DNA of 64,000 nt from assembly GCF_002776525.5 (NCBI RefSeq), contig NC_045443.1:54575307-54639306 (forward strand), written 5' to 3'. Of this stretch, positions 1-18,741 are shown piece after piece (position 1 is the stretch's first letter; each line of letters opens with the position of its first letter). Under the pieces are notes generated by a model. That model was given only the letters and a program-made list of their open reading frames with translations, made no database searches and had not been told where the DNA came from. The stretch comes from Piliocolobus tephrosceles (lineage: Eukaryota > Chordata > Mammalia > Primates > Cercopithecidae). A program made the position numbers and the translations under genes.

Positions 1-224
1 GTCAGAGGAGACTGAGGTTGAATGCTGTTGGGTAGGCAGAAGCTCAGAAGTTGTAACTTTGCCTTAGGGAGCTGGAAGACCTGAGATGTGAGATATGATA
101 TTGTTCCTGCCTCTTCCTCCTTGAGGTGGAGTAGTGGAAGAGGAACAGGGAGTGGAGGGAAGGTCTGTTCTGGACCTTGGGGGCATGGCGGAGCCTCGGA
201 GAGCCTTTTTATCTTCTCCCTCAG

Positions 225-3200
225 CATATCAACAGCGAGCACATCCACGGGGAGCGGAAGGAGTTCGTGTGCCACTGGGGGGGCTGCTCCAGGGAGCTGA
301 GGCCCTTCAAAGCACAGTACATGCTGGTGGTGCACATGCGCAGACACACTGGCGAGAAGCCACACAAGTGCACGGTGAGGCACCAGGGTCCCAAGTCCAG
401 GGTCTCTTCCTAAATCGGGGATCTCCTTCAAGATAGGGCCCGAGGCAGACTTTTGCTTTTGTAAGTCCTTTCTTCTATAAACAAATATTAAAAGTAATGT
501 TTGTGTGACTGTGCTGGCATAAAGATGAATATAATGATATATATTAAAACACTCTTGGATGTAAAAGCTCATTTTTTTCCCACTTGATTTTAAAAGAAAT
601 TAAACAGGCTGGGCTAGGCACAGTGGCTCATGCCTGTAATCCCAGCACTTTGGGAGGCTGAGGCGGGCAAATCACAAGGTTAGGAGTTTGAGACAAGCCT
701 GGCCAACATGGCTAAACCCCGTCTCTACTAAAAATACAAAAAATTAGCTGGGCGTAGTGTTGGCCACTTGTAATCCCAACTACTCAGGAGGCTGAGGCAG
801 GAGAATCACTTGAACCCAGGAGGCACAGATCACAGTGAACCGAGATCATGCCACTGCACTCCAGCCTGGGCGACAGAGTGAGACTCTGTCTCAAAACAAA
901 CAAACAAACAAACAAACAAACAAACAAACAAACAGAAAACAGGCCGGGAGCAGTGGCTCACACCTGTAATCCCAGCACTTTGGGAGGCTGAGCCGGGCAG
1001 AACACAATGTCAGGAGTTCGAGACCAGCCTGGCCAATATGTTGAAACACTTTCTCTACTAACAATATAAAAATTAGCTGAGCGTGGTGGCGTGTGCCTGT
1101 AGTCCCAGCTACTCAGGAGGCTGAGGCAGAAGAATCACTTGAACCCGGGAGGCGGAGGTTGCAGTGAGCCGAGATGATGCCACTGTACTCCAGCCTGGGC
1201 AAAAAAGCAAAACTCCGTCTCAAAAAAAAAATTAAAAAAAAAAAAAGACATTAAAACATGTTCGTGGGCCTCTTAAAGTGTTGTCGGCCTTCAGTACTGT
1301 GCCTATTACTCTGCCTAATGGATAAACCCTGCATCAAAGACAACAGCCCGTTCCCCCAAGATGACCCCATCTTGGGACGGCATAAGATCCCTATGCAGGG
1401 AAATCTGCCCTGGCTTGGTCAGAAGATGCTCTAGCATCTTTATATTCCCAAAGGGAGAGTGCCTCCAACTGCTTCCCTTCCCCAAGTTCTTACCTGCCCT
1501 TGTCCCCTAGTTTTGGGAATTCTCTCAAAGCCTCAGTGCCTTTCATCTTGAGTTATATTCTCTGATGTGTGTCCTTTTGGAGACTGAGGATTCCTTCCAT
1601 CTCCATGTCCTCTGTCTGAGAACTATCCTTTGACCCCCGCATGTCCCCCAGTTTGAAGGGTGCCGGAAGTCATACTCACGCCTCGAAAACCTGAAGACGC
1701 ACCTGCGGTCACACACGGGTGAGAAGCCATACATGTGTGAGCATGAGGGCTGCAGTAAAGCCTTCAGCAATGCCAGTGACCGAGCCAAGCACCAGAATCG
1801 GACCCACTCCAATGAGGTGAATGCCCCAACTAAGAGACCCTCCCCTCTTGAGAAGCTACCTACCAGGGAGATTGCCCCATAAGAAATCCCTTAGCCCAGC
1901 ACCCACTCCACAGAGGTGAGTCCCTCTCTCCACATAATTCGCCCAGACAAGGCTTTTCTGAAACCCAGAATTTCCACTTAACCACTCCTCCTCCTACCTC
2001 TAACCTCTAACCAGCCAAAGGGCTAACCTAAAATATGCTGTCTAGAGGAGACCCCGATCCCTCCATTCCCTGGATTTATGGGACCTCACAGCCCTGGGTT
2101 CACCTCCTCATCTTTCCCAGGCTGTCAGTTTTCCTAACCTTCCACTTAATCTCTGCATCTTTGACCCCCACCTGAGGCCTCAACCCTCCTCACTTCCTTT
2201 GGTGCTGTGTGCTCCTCCCCTGTCCCCCATGTTGTCATCACTTTTTCCCATTTCTTCTGCATTCTTCCACTTTGATCCATTTGCCTCTGTCTCCACTCTG
2301 CACTCAACAGAAGCCGTATGTGTGTAAGCTCCCTGGCTGCACCAAACGCTATACAGATCCCAGCTCGCTGCGAAAACATGTCAAGACAGTGCATGGTCCT
2401 GACGCCCATGTGACCAAACGGCACCGTGGGGATGGCCCCCTGCCTCGGGCACCATCCATTTCTACAGTGGAGCCCAAGAGGGAGCGGGAAGGAGGTCCCA
2501 TCAGGGAGGAGAACAGACTGACTCTGCCAGAGGGTGCCATGGTGAGAGAGCCCAGGCAACCCTCACTTCCATATCCCAGCCCACCCTGTGGACGTCTTTC
2601 TAGTTACTTCCCAACCCATCCATCCTCTCCTATAGAAATCACTCTTCTGTGACCAGTCTGCCTGTCTCTTGTCTTAGTGTTGCTCTTTGGGCTTCCCCAA
2701 ATCTAGAGATTCTAGAGTCTTTCTCTCTCTCTCCTTCCTTCCTTCCTTCTTTCCTTCCTTCCTTTCTCTCTCTCTCTCTTTCTTTCTGACAGGGTCTTGC
2801 TCTGTCACCCAGGCTGGAGTGTAGTAGCATAATCATAGCTCACTGCAGCCTCGAACTTCTGGGCTCGAGTGATCACTACAGGCATACACCATCATGCCTG
2901 GCTAATTTTTCTTCTTTTGTAAAGATGGAGTCTCGCGGCCGGGCGCGGTGGCTCAAGCCTGTAATCCCAGCACTTTGGGAGGCCGAGACGGGCGGATCAC
3001 GAGGTCAGGAGATCAAGACCATCCTGGCTAACACGGTGAAACCCCGTCTCTACTAAAAAATACAAAAACTAGCTGGGCGAGGTGGCGGGCGCCTGTAGTC
3101 CCAGCTACTCGGGAGGCTGAGGCAGGAGAATGGCGTGAACCCGGGAGGCGGAGCTTGCAGTGAGCTGAGATCCGGCCACAGTACTCCATCCCGGTCGACA

Positions 3201-6200
3201 GAGTGAGACTCTGCCTCAAAAAAAAAAAAAAAAGATGGAGTCTCGCTATGTTGACCAGGCTGGTCTGAAACTCCTGGCCTCAAGCGATCCTCCCACCTCA
3301 GCTTCCCACAGTGCTGGGATGAGCCAATGCATCCAACCCACTCTTTCTTAAATAGCGCTTAGTATATGTTCCAAGCCTTTTACATGTATAATTTCATGTA
3401 CTCCTCACAGCAACTTCATGAGAAAGGGACTCACTCGTCCCATTTTCAGATGAAGAAACTCAGGCATAGAGAAATAGCCCAAGGTCATAGAACTAAGAGC
3501 AAGAATTTGAGACCAGCCAGTCCATGCTCCAGCCTAAGTTCTTCTCATCAAACGTCTCACATTCAGTTTGCTCCCCTATCTCTTACCTGCTTAGCCCTTT
3601 CTACACTTACAAACTTCCTTGGAACCCCAGCAGTCACTGGGACACAGGCTTCAGCCACTCATCAAGTTGAAGGAGCTGTGGGGAAGGGTGTTGCCCTCAG
3701 ACTTCATCTTCTCCACAGAAGCCACAGCCAAGTCCTGGGGCCCAGTCATCCTGCAGCAGCGACCACTCCCCGGCAGGCAGTGCAGCCAATACAGACAGCG
3801 GTGTAGAAATGGCTGGCAATGCAGGGGGCAGCACTGAAGACCTCTCCAGCTTGGACGAGGGGCCTTGCATTGCTGGCACTGGTCTATCCACTCTTCGCCG
3901 CCTTGAGAACCTCAGGCTGGACCAGCTGCATCAACTCCGGCCAATAGGGACCCGGGGTCTCAAACTGCCCAGCTTGTCCCACACTGGTGAGACCTGGGTG
4001 TGGGAGGTGTGGCTAAGGTGAGATCTGGACCTGCCCTGAGGTTGAGAGGAGGAAGTCACCCTTGAGGGCTGCCACATGGCACTTTTGTATAATTAGAAAA
4101 AGATCTCCTTCCTCAATGCACTTTCCGTTTATCAGAAAATAGTTGTGATGTACAAATACACAAAGGCTAGCCAGACATGGTGGCGGGCACCTGTAATCCC
4201 AGCTACTCAGGAAGCTGAAGCAGGAGAATCACTTGAACCTGGGAGAAGGAGGTTGCAGTGAGCTGAGATTGCGCCATTGCACTCCAGCTTGGGCAACAAG
4301 AGCGAAACTCCGTCTCAAACAAAACAAAATAAACAAACAAGTATGCAAAGGCTATGATGCGAATGCTGTTCCCTAGGATTGTGCAGCATACAACCTGCAC
4401 AACTGTTCATAGCAACCCTGAATCTTTGGTAACCCAGAAACAGAATAGACATGGAAGAAGTAGGAGACAGAACTGACTGGTTAGGGATAATGAGCTTATC
4501 CCTGGGAATCTAGGACAAGGCTATTGCATGGAGGAGGCAGGGTGAGATTTAGAGACTCCTTGACCATCCTACCTTTTTTCCCCATCACTTGCAGGTACCC
4601 CTGTGTCCCGCCGCGTGGGCCCCCCAGTCTCTCTTGACCGCCGCAGCAGCAGCTCCAGCAGCATCAGCTCTGCCTATACTGTCAGCCGCCGCTCCTCCCT
4701 GGCCTCTCCTTTTCCCCCTGGCTCCCCACCAGAGAATGGAGCATCCTCCCTGCCTGGCCTTATGCCTGCTCAGCACTACCTGCTCCGGGCAAGATATGCT
4801 TCAGTCAGAGGGGGTGGTACTCCGCCCACTGCAGCATCCAGCCTGGATCGGATAGGAGGTCTTCCCATGCCTCCTTGGAGAAGCCGAGCTGAGTATCCAG
4901 GATACAACCCCAATGCAGGGGTCACCCGGAGGGCCAGTGACCCAGCCCGGGCTGCTGACCATCCTGCTCCAGCTAGAGTCCAGAGGTTCAAGAGCCTGGG
5001 CTGTGTCCATACACCACCCACTGTGGCAGGGGGAGGACAGAACTTCGATCCTTACCTCCCAACCTCTGTCTACTCACCACAGTCCCCCAGCATCACTGAG
5101 AATGCTGCCATGGATACTAGAGGGCTACAGGAAGAGCCAGAAGTTGGGACCTCCATAATGGGCAGTGGTCTGAACCCCTATATGGACTTCCCATCTGCTG
5201 ATACTCTGGGATTTGGGGGACCTGAAGGGGCAGCAGCTGAGCCTTATGGAGCGAGGGGTCCAGGCTCTCTGCCTCTTGGGCCTGATCCACCCACCAACTA
5301 TGGCCCCAACCCCTGTCCCCAGCAGGCCTTATATCATGACCCCACCCAAGAAACATGGGGTGAGTTCCCTTCCCACTCTGGGCTGTACCCAGGCCCCAAG
5401 GCTCTAGGTGGAGCCTACAGCCAGTGTCCTCGACTTGAACATTATGGACAAGTGCAAGTCAAGCCAGAACAGGGGTGCCCAGTAGGGTCTGACTCCACAG
5501 GACTGGCACCCTGTCTCAATGCCCACCCCAGTGAGGGGCCCCCACATCCACAGCCTCTCTTTTCCCATTACCCCCAGCCCCCTCCTCCCCAGTATCTCCA
5601 GTCAGGCCCCTATACCCAGCCACCCCCTGATTATCTGCCTTCAGAACCCAGGCCTTGCCTGGACTTTGATTCCCCCACCCATTCCACAGGGCAGCTCAAG
5701 GCTCAGCTTGTGTGTAATTATGTTCAGTCTCAACAGGAGCTGCTGTGGGAGGGTGGGGGCAGGGAAGATGCCTCAGCCCAGGAACCTTCCTACCAGAGTC
5801 CCAAGTTTCTGGGGGGTTCCCAGGTCAGCCCAAGCCCTGCTAAAGCTCCGGTGACCACATACGGACCTGGCTTTGGACCCAACTTGCCCAATCACAAGTC
5901 AGGCTCCTATCCCACCCCTTCACCATGCCATGAAAATTTTGTAGTGGGGGCAAACAGGGCTTCCCATAGGGCAGCAGCACCACCTCGACTTCTGCCCCCA
6001 TTGCCCACTTGCTATGGGCCCCTGAAAGTGGGAGGCACAAACCCCAGCTGTGGCCATCCTGAGGTGGGCAGGTTAGGAGGGGGTCCTGCCTTGTACCCTC
6101 CTCCCGAAGGACAGGTGTGTAATCCTCTGGACTCTCTTGATCTTGACAACACTCAGCTGGACTTTGTGGCTATTCTGGATGAGGCCCAGGGACCGAGTCC

Positions 6201-6339
6201 TCCTCCTTCCCATGATCAGGGGGTCAGCTCTGGACATACCCCACCTCCCTCTGGGCCCCCCAACATGGCTGTGGGCAATATGAGTGTCTTACTGAGATCC
6301 TTGCCTGGGGAAACACAATTCCTCAACTCTAGTGCCTAA
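225..6339 (+). CDS. GLI1: GLI1 zinc-finger transcription factor, 3' part
   Basis: GLI1 is the nuclear activator at the end of the Hedgehog pathway and binds GACCACCCA-type sites. Five exons are in the window: 225-374, 1652-1816, 2311-2541, 3719-3986 and 4595-6339, together 852 residues, about residue 255 to the end of the 1106-residue human protein. Exons one to three hold C2H2 fingers 2-5 with the linkers HTGEKPH, HTGEKPY and SNEKPY, followed by the basic stretch TKRHRGDG. Exon four holds DSGVEM (3794-3811), the known beta-TrCP degron. The last exon is rich in Pro, Ser and Gly. It ends with an acidic activation segment containing DFVAILDE (about 6160-6183) and the C-terminus LNSSA. All junctions are GT-AG and keep frame. 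The upstream exons, including finger 1 and the SUFU-binding region, lie before the window. Confidence 0.98.
608..934 (+). repeat. Alu (plus) with (AAAC)n tail
   Basis: 'ggctgggctaggcacagtgg' to a tail expanded into about ten AAAC units (893-934). Confidence 0.92.
942..1246 (+). repeat. Alu element (plus)
   Basis: 'ggccgggagcagtggctc' to poly-A; directly follows the previous Alu. Confidence 0.92.
2720..2787. repeat. Pyrimidine-rich simple repeat (CT/CCTT)
   Basis: Runs of tctctc and ccttccttcc, merging into the poly-T side of an old Alu. Confidence 0.9.
2788..3338 (-). repeat. Old Alu (minus) split by a young AluY (plus)
   Basis: The insert 2937-3230 starts 'ggccgggcgcggtggctcaa' and is bracketed by aaagatggagtctcgc (2921-2936 and 3231-3246). 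Confidence 0.95.
3350..3515 (-). repeat. MIR element (minus)
   Basis: 'cattttcagatgaagaaact', 'caggcatagagaaatagccc' and 'aaggtcatagaactaagagc' are the reverse MIR consensus. Confidence 0.75.
4166..4340 (+). repeat. Partial Alu (plus), right half
   Basis: 'ggctagccagacatggtggc' to 'caaacaaaacaaaataaac'. Confidence 0.85.
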
Positions 6340-6541
6340 AGAGTAGGGAATCTCATCCGTCACAGATTGCATTTCCTAAGGGGTCTCTATCCTTCCAGAA
6401 ACATTGGGGCAGCTGCAGTTCCCTGCACAAGCTGCCTCAGGGATGGGAGGTATGGGCTGGGGGCTGTGTATAGTCTGTATATGTTTTGAGGAGAAATTTG
6501 ATAATGACACTGTTTCCTGATAATAAAGGAACTGCATCAGA
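6340..6541 (+). terminator. GLI1: GLI1 3'UTR and poly(A) signal
   Basis: This is the short 3'UTR after the GLI1 stop codon. A canonical AATAAA lies at 6522-6527 and is followed within 15 nt by an A-rich stretch. The ARHGAP9 stop on the other strand is at 6802, so the two genes face tail to tail with at most about 260 bp between them. Confidence 0.85.
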
Positions 6542-6801
6542 AAAAAAAACAACCAACATGCCACTTTAGGTGTTATTATGTTGGGGAGGAATTATAACAG
6601 GGAACAAGAAGAGAAGCAGGGGTTAATCTACTTACTTTCCTCTTTAGAGAAGCTCCCTCACCCATCCCAACCCCTCAAGTCACACTCATGAAGATGGAGA
6701 CAGTCATTTGGGAGATTTAAAGGGATGTCCTCAAAACAGAACACCAGCCTCTCACCACCAGAGATGACTGGAAATAGGTTTTCTCTTCTTCCTTCCCTGG
6801 G

Positions 6802-13730
<6,929 letters not shown>

Positions 13731-13748
13731 TGTAGCCAGCACTGTCAC

Positions 13749-14509
13749 CTGCGGGAAAAAGGGACACTGGAGACCCAGAAGGGAACAGGCCTGGCTGTCT
13801 CCAGGTAGAGAGACATGGTTCTAGGAGCAGTGTTGCAGGGAGGTGAGGACGGGAGCCCTTGAGTGGGGGGAGAAGGTAGAGCAGACAGCCTGGTGAGGAT
13901 CGGTGACAGGTTTTGGGGGCTGAGAACTCCTGGTGGTGTCTGGTGAGGAAGTATGTAAGTAACGTGAGAGAGGATGTGGTCAGCAGGGCTGCATGGCCGG
14001 CAAGGCAGGAAATTAGAGGAGATGACCCAGGCCAGTAGTCTTCCTCCAAGTACCTTGTGGGGCCCATCAGAAGATTCAGGGGCAGGAGTTGGTCTTGGAT
14101 GGTGGTGGGAGTCTTGAGCTGGACACAGGAAGGAGATAAGAAGAAAGAACCAGGTTCAAGACAGGAACAGGGAGACACAAGGTTAATGACAAAGACAAAA
14201 ATGTGTGTTATTCTTTATTAAATTTACACAAGCATCAATGTTTCCGTTACCAATCACCTCAGACCATAGCTGCGTGCTTCCTGTGCAGACTCAGAGAGAT
14301 ATGGTGACAGAGAAACAGAAAGCCAAATAAATAGCAAGACCAAATTAGAAAGAAAGACAAAGTGGGAGAAACACAGAGGGATTCAGAGTTAAAATATCAC
14401 CACCCTCCCAATCCAGGACACAATTTTGGGAGCTGAGAAGCCTTGATACTGTCCTGTATACACAAGCCTCTTGAGGCGGGAGCTACTTTAGTGTGTGGGT
14501 TCAGTCGTA
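13749..14509. other. ARHGAP9 upstream region, no recognised feature
   Basis: No coding exon is recognised here. On the minus strand AATAAAG occurs at about 14214, but no gene ends there that I can see. Part of an ARHGAP9 5'UTR could be hidden here. Confidence 0.4.
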
Positions 14510-14510
14510 C

Positions 14511-14809
14511 TTTTTTTTTTTTTTTTGAGACAAAGTCTCGTTCTTGTCCCCCAGGTTGGAGTGTGATAGTGTGATCTTGGCTCACTGCAACCACTGCCCC
14601 CCAGGTTCAAGTAATTCTCCTGTCTCAGCCCCCTGAGTAGCTGGGATTACAGGTGCCTGTCACTACGCCCGGCTAGTTTTTGTACTTTTAGTAGAGACGG
14701 GGTTTCACCATGTTGGCCAGGCTCGTCTAGAACTCCTGACCTCAGGTGATCCACCGGCCTCGGCCTCCCAAAGTGCTGGGATTACAGGCTTGAGCCACCG
14801 CGCCCGGCC
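14511..14809 (-). repeat. Alu element (minus)
   Basis: A poly-T tract and 'gagacaaagtctcg' start the element and 'cgcccggcc' ends it, which is the reverse complement of a full-length Alu. Confidence 0.92.
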
Positions 14810-14819
14810 TCATTTATGC

Positions 14820-15109
14820 TTTTTTTTTGAGACGGAGTCTTGCTCTGTCACCCAGGCTGGAATGCAGTGGCCGGATCTCAGCTCACTGCAAGCTCCGCCT
14901 CCCAGGTTTACGCTATTCTCCTGCCTCAACCTCCCCTGTAGCTGGGACTACAGGCACCGGCCACCTCGCCCAGCTAGTTTTTTGTATTTTTAGTAGAGAT
15001 GGGGTTTCACCGTGTTAGCCAGGATGGTCTCGATCTCCTGACCTCGTGATCCGCCCGTCTCGGCCTCCCAAAGCGCTGGGATTACAGGCTTGAGCCACCG
15101 CGCCCGGCC
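14820..15109 (-). repeat. Young AluY of Old World monkey type (minus)
   Basis: Full-length element with 'cagtggccggatctcagc' and 'ggcttgagccaccgcgcc'. It is flanked by a direct repeat catttatgctttt (14811 and 15110), a clear target-site duplication. Confidence 0.92.
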
Positions 15110-15375
15110 CATTTATGCTTTTAACAAGGACTGATTGAGCGCCTCCTGCGTGAAAGGAGCAGTGTCAGGCACTGGAGATGAGAGAAGGGAATGAGCCCTT
15201 TTGGAGCTTAAGGAGAGACAGACCTTAACTAATGACACAATAAACTTAATAATTACAATTGAATCAGGGACAATGGACAAGTAATACAAGATGCTATGAC
15301 AGGTAGATAGGGGGCTGATGTCAGCTTCTCCCTGGTGGAAGGTGGGAACTGACCTTCCCTGGATTCCCAGCACTT
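15110..15375 (-). repeat. L2-like ancient repeat fragment
   Basis: The words 'gattgagcgcctcctgcgtg', 'gtcaggcactggagatg', 'ttttggagcttaaggag' and 'aataaact' follow the usual order of the reverse complement of the LINE-2 3' end. Subfamily not assigned. Confidence 0.55.
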
Positions 15376-15400
15376 TATTTTATTTATTTATTTATTTATT

Positions 15401-15687
15401 TTTTTTAAGACGGAGTCTCGCTCTGTCACCCAGGCTAGAGTGCTGTGGCCAGATCTCAGCTCACTGCAAGCTCCGCCTCCCGGGTTCACGCTATTCTCCT
15501 GCCTCAGCCTCCGGAGTGGCTGGGACTACAGGCGCCGCCACCTCGCCTGGCTAGTTTTTTGTAGTTTTTAGTAGAGACGAGGTTTCACCGTGTTAGCCAG
15601 GATGGTCTCGATCTCCTGACCTCGTGATCCGCCCGTCTCGGCCTCCCAAAGTGCTGGGATTACAGGCTTGAGCCACCGCGCCCGGCC
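15401..15687 (-). repeat. Young AluY (minus) with TTTA-repeat tail
   Basis: Its A-tail is expanded into (TTTA)n at about 15375-15400. The flanking direct repeat tcccagcacttta (about 15365 and 15689) is the target-site duplication. Confidence 0.9.
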
Positions 15688-16019
15688 TCCCAGCACTTTA
15701 AAACCCACACTTCTCCTTCTGCCTTACCTGACCACTCCTCTTTTCCCCTTCTCTCAGCTTCTCCATTGCACAATGTGAGGCTTTCTGTTTGGGTTTGGAG
15801 AGGTGGATTAAGGAGCGAATGCCCCTCCCCACTGGTGATATCAGAGAGCAAGCTCTCTTCCCCTGAGGGTTGGGTGGCTAGTACTGGGCTTCTCCCTCAG
15901 TGATCTTCCTTCTTAGTTTACCTTACTTCAACACATGGAGAACCCTACCCCTCAACTCTTCCTTCCCACTTCCAAAATAGTGACTAATTTCACCCATTTA
16001 TTCACTTATTCATTCATTT

Positions 16020-17045
16020 GGTGTTCAGTGCTTGCATCCACCCTTTTTTGCCTTCTCTGAAACTCTCTCTCCTACACTTTAGCTTGTTTTTGTTGGCTTC
16101 TTCGCATTCACTTTTAAACATATCCAAGTCTCTCCCGTCTTTAGACAAACTTCCCCTTACTGGGCTTTCCAGGTGCCACCATATGTATCTCTCTCTCTTT
16201 CTTCTTTTTTTTCTTTTTTTGAGACGGAGTCTCGCACTGTTGCCTGGGCTGGAGTGCAGTGGCACAATCTCAGCTCACTGCAACTTCTGCTTCCCTGGTT
16301 TAAGGGATCCTCCTCAGCCTCCCAAGTAGTTGGGATTACAGGTGCCCACCAACACGTCCAGCTAATTTTTTTGTATTTTTAGTAGAGACGGGGTTTCACT
16401 GTGTTGGCCAGGCTGATCTTGAACTCCTGACCTCGTGATCTGCCCACCTCGGCCTCCCAAAGCGCTGGGATAACAAGCGTGAGCCACTGTGCCCCCTCCT
16501 CTGTCTTTCTTTTTACAGTCAAACTTCTTGAGTTGCCTACACTGTATGGGGATCTCCATTTCCTGTCTCCTCACTCCACCACCTTTTCAAAGTCACTCCT
16601 CAATAGAGTCACCCCGACGTTGCATGAACACGCTGCAGTCCTTTTTTTGCTTGACATCTCAGCAGCAGGCAACACAATTGACCTTTCTCTTCTACAAATG
16701 CTCTGCTGGTATCCCTCTTACCTTTCTAGCAGTTCCTTGTCTGTGGCATGAGGAATGACCTTCCTCTGCCTGTTCCTTAAACCACAGAAGCCTGTCTGAG
16801 ATCCTGTGCCCTGTGCTTTCTGCGCGTCCTCCCTGGGTGGTCTTATTCTCTCCCCAGCTCAAATGATTTCCATATGCTGCTAAGGACCATATCTCCAGTC
16901 CAGATCTTTCTCTGGGGCTTCCATCTAATCCACTGTCCACCAAAAAATCCACTTGAGTATTTCGCAGGTACCACGAACTCAGTATGAACCAAACTGAACT
17001 TGTCAGCTTTCCCCACAAACCTGTTTCTCTCCCATTACCACTACT
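16020..17045 (+). repeat. LINE-2 3' ORF2 remnant interrupted by an Alu
   Basis: Decayed L2 in sense orientation. Recognisable pieces are 'gcttgacatctcagcagcag' (LSAA of the RT domain), 'atctccagtccagatctttc', and 'actgaacttgtcagctttcc' before an A/T-rich end. An Alu in the minus direction (16206-16495) sits inside it. Confidence 0.6.
16206..16495 (-). repeat. Alu element (minus)
   Basis: Poly-T, 'gagacggagtctcgcactg' and the closing 'gcgtgagccactgtgcc' mark a full-length Alu inserted in an older L2 remnant. Confidence 0.9.
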
Positions 17046-17072
17046 TAGTTTAATATGAAATCAATAAATATT

Positions 17073-17360
17073 GACCTGGTACAGTAGCTCACACCTATAA
17101 TCCCAGCATTTTGGGAGGTCAAGGCAGAATATAACTTGAGCCTAGGAGCTTGAGGCGCAACATAGTAAGATCCTGTCTCTACAAAAATTTTTTAAAATTA
17201 GCCAGGCGTGGCAGTGTGTGCCTTGTAGTCCCAGCTGCTTGGGAGGCTTAGGTGGGAGTATCTCTTGAACCTGGGAAGTTGAGGCTGCAGTGATGCGTAA
17301 TAGTGCCACTGCACTCCAGCCTAGGCAACAGAGTGAGACCCTGTCTCAAAATAAATACAT
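17073..17360 (+). repeat. Old diverged Alu (plus)
   Basis: Begins with a diverged 'gacctggtacagtagctc' and ends 'gagaccctgtctcaaaataa'. The many substitutions suggest an AluJ-age copy. Confidence 0.85.
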
Positions 17361-17455
17361 TAAATAATTTAATAAATATTTATTGAATGTTTACTACCAT
17401 AAATGCCAGGCAGGAACTATGTGCTAGGCATTGTCAATTAAGATGGTAAATATGG

Positions 17456-17752
17456 GACCGGGTGCAGTGGCTCACACCCAGCTCAATCTCAGCACTTTGG
17501 GAGGCTGAGGAGGGCAGATCACCTGAGGTCAGGAGTTCAAGACCAACCTGGCCAATGTGGTGAAACCCCACCTCTAATAAAAACACAAAAATCAGCCGGG
17601 CGTGGTGGCGGGTGCCTGTACTCCCTGCTACTGGGGAGGCTGGGGTAGGAGAATTGCTTGAACCCAGGAGACGGAGGTTGCAGTGAGCTGAGATCGTGCC
17701 ACTGCACTCCAGCCTGGGTGACAGAGCGAGACTCTGTCTTAAAACAAAACAA
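17456..17752 (+). repeat. Alu element (plus)
   Basis: Full-length copy from 'gaccgggtgcagtggctc' to a short 'aaaacaaaacaa' tail. It abuts the left arm of the palindrome described below. Confidence 0.9.
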
Positions 17753-17753
17753 G

Positions 17754-18731
17754 GCCTGGACAACATGTTGAAATCCCTTCTCTACTGAAAATACAAAAAT
17801 TAGCTGGGTGTGGTGGTGCAAGCCTGTAATCCCAACCACTCAGGAGGCTGAGCCAGGAGAATCACTTGAACCCAGGAGACAGAGGTTGCAGTGAGTCGAG
17901 ATCACGCCTCTGCACTCCAGCCTGTGCAACACAGTGAGACTTCATCAAAAAAAAAAAAAAAAAAAAAAAAAAGAGAGATGCAAGATGGCTGAGAGTTTGG
18001 CAATAAGTATATATTATGCAAGGAAGCACATACCTGTTATTGAGAAAGGGATGCTTCTTATTCATCTTCATATTATTTTAAGAATAATATCTAATAGTAC
18101 TTATGAGCTAGGCATTGTTTTAAGCACTTTACATTTGATCTCAGAAAATTCTATGGAGGTTCTGGGCCTTTTGAAGCTAGGCCATAAGAAGTTTTGCAGC
18201 TTCAGTTGCAGGCTATCTGGCACACTGGTAGCTTTGAGCTGCCATGTAAGAAATCCTACCACTTTGAGCTGCCATGCTAGAGAGGTCTCATGTAGATATT
18301 CTGTCTGACAGCTCTAGCTAATCCCAGCATTTCAGTCATCCTTACCAAGGTGCCAGACATGTGAGTGAAGTCTTCCAGCCCAGCCCATCTGCTCACTGAA
18401 AACTCTTAAGTGACCTTTGGTCAAGGCCACATGAGACAGAAGAATCACCCACCTAAGCCCTACCCAAATTTCTGCTCCATACCTGTACAATTGTTAAACT
18501 ATAATAAAATGGCTGTTGGCTGGGCAAGGTGGCTCAAGCCTGTAATCCCAGCACTTTGGGAGGCCGAGACGGGCGGATCACGAGGTCAGGAGATCGAGAC
18601 CATCCTGGCTAACACGGTGAAACCCCGTCTCTACTAAAAAATACAAAAAAACTAGCCGGGTGAGGTGGCGGGCGCCTGTAGTCCCAGCTACTGGGAGGCT
18701 GAGGCAGGAGAATGGCGTTAACCCGGGAGGC
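17754..18731. repeat. Left arm of a ~0.98 kb inverted repeat
   Basis: This arm is the reverse complement of 18742-19721, with a 10-N gap as the axis. The innermost 780 bases and a 26-base poly-A tract match with no difference seen by eye. The only difference I found is a 2-base indel (ga) just outside the poly-A. The arm contains a 5'-truncated Alu (17754-17972), about 540 bp of older sequence with a MIR/L2-like piece, and the first ~213 bp of a young AluY (18518-18731) cut off by the gap. Confidence 0.93.
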
Positions 18732-18741
18732 NNNNNNNNNN
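18732..18741. other. Assembly gap of 10 N at the palindrome axis
   Basis: Ten undetermined bases lie exactly between two mirror-image copies. The gap interrupts a young AluY. Confidence 0.99.

Noticed and set aside
893..934. Short regular AAAC repeats that might suggest an array
   Set aside because: Expanded Alu tail; no spacer structure, so not a CRISPR or other array.
14200..14225. AATAAAG on the minus strand as a gene end
   Set aside because: No upstream gene on that strand reaches it with recognisable exons.
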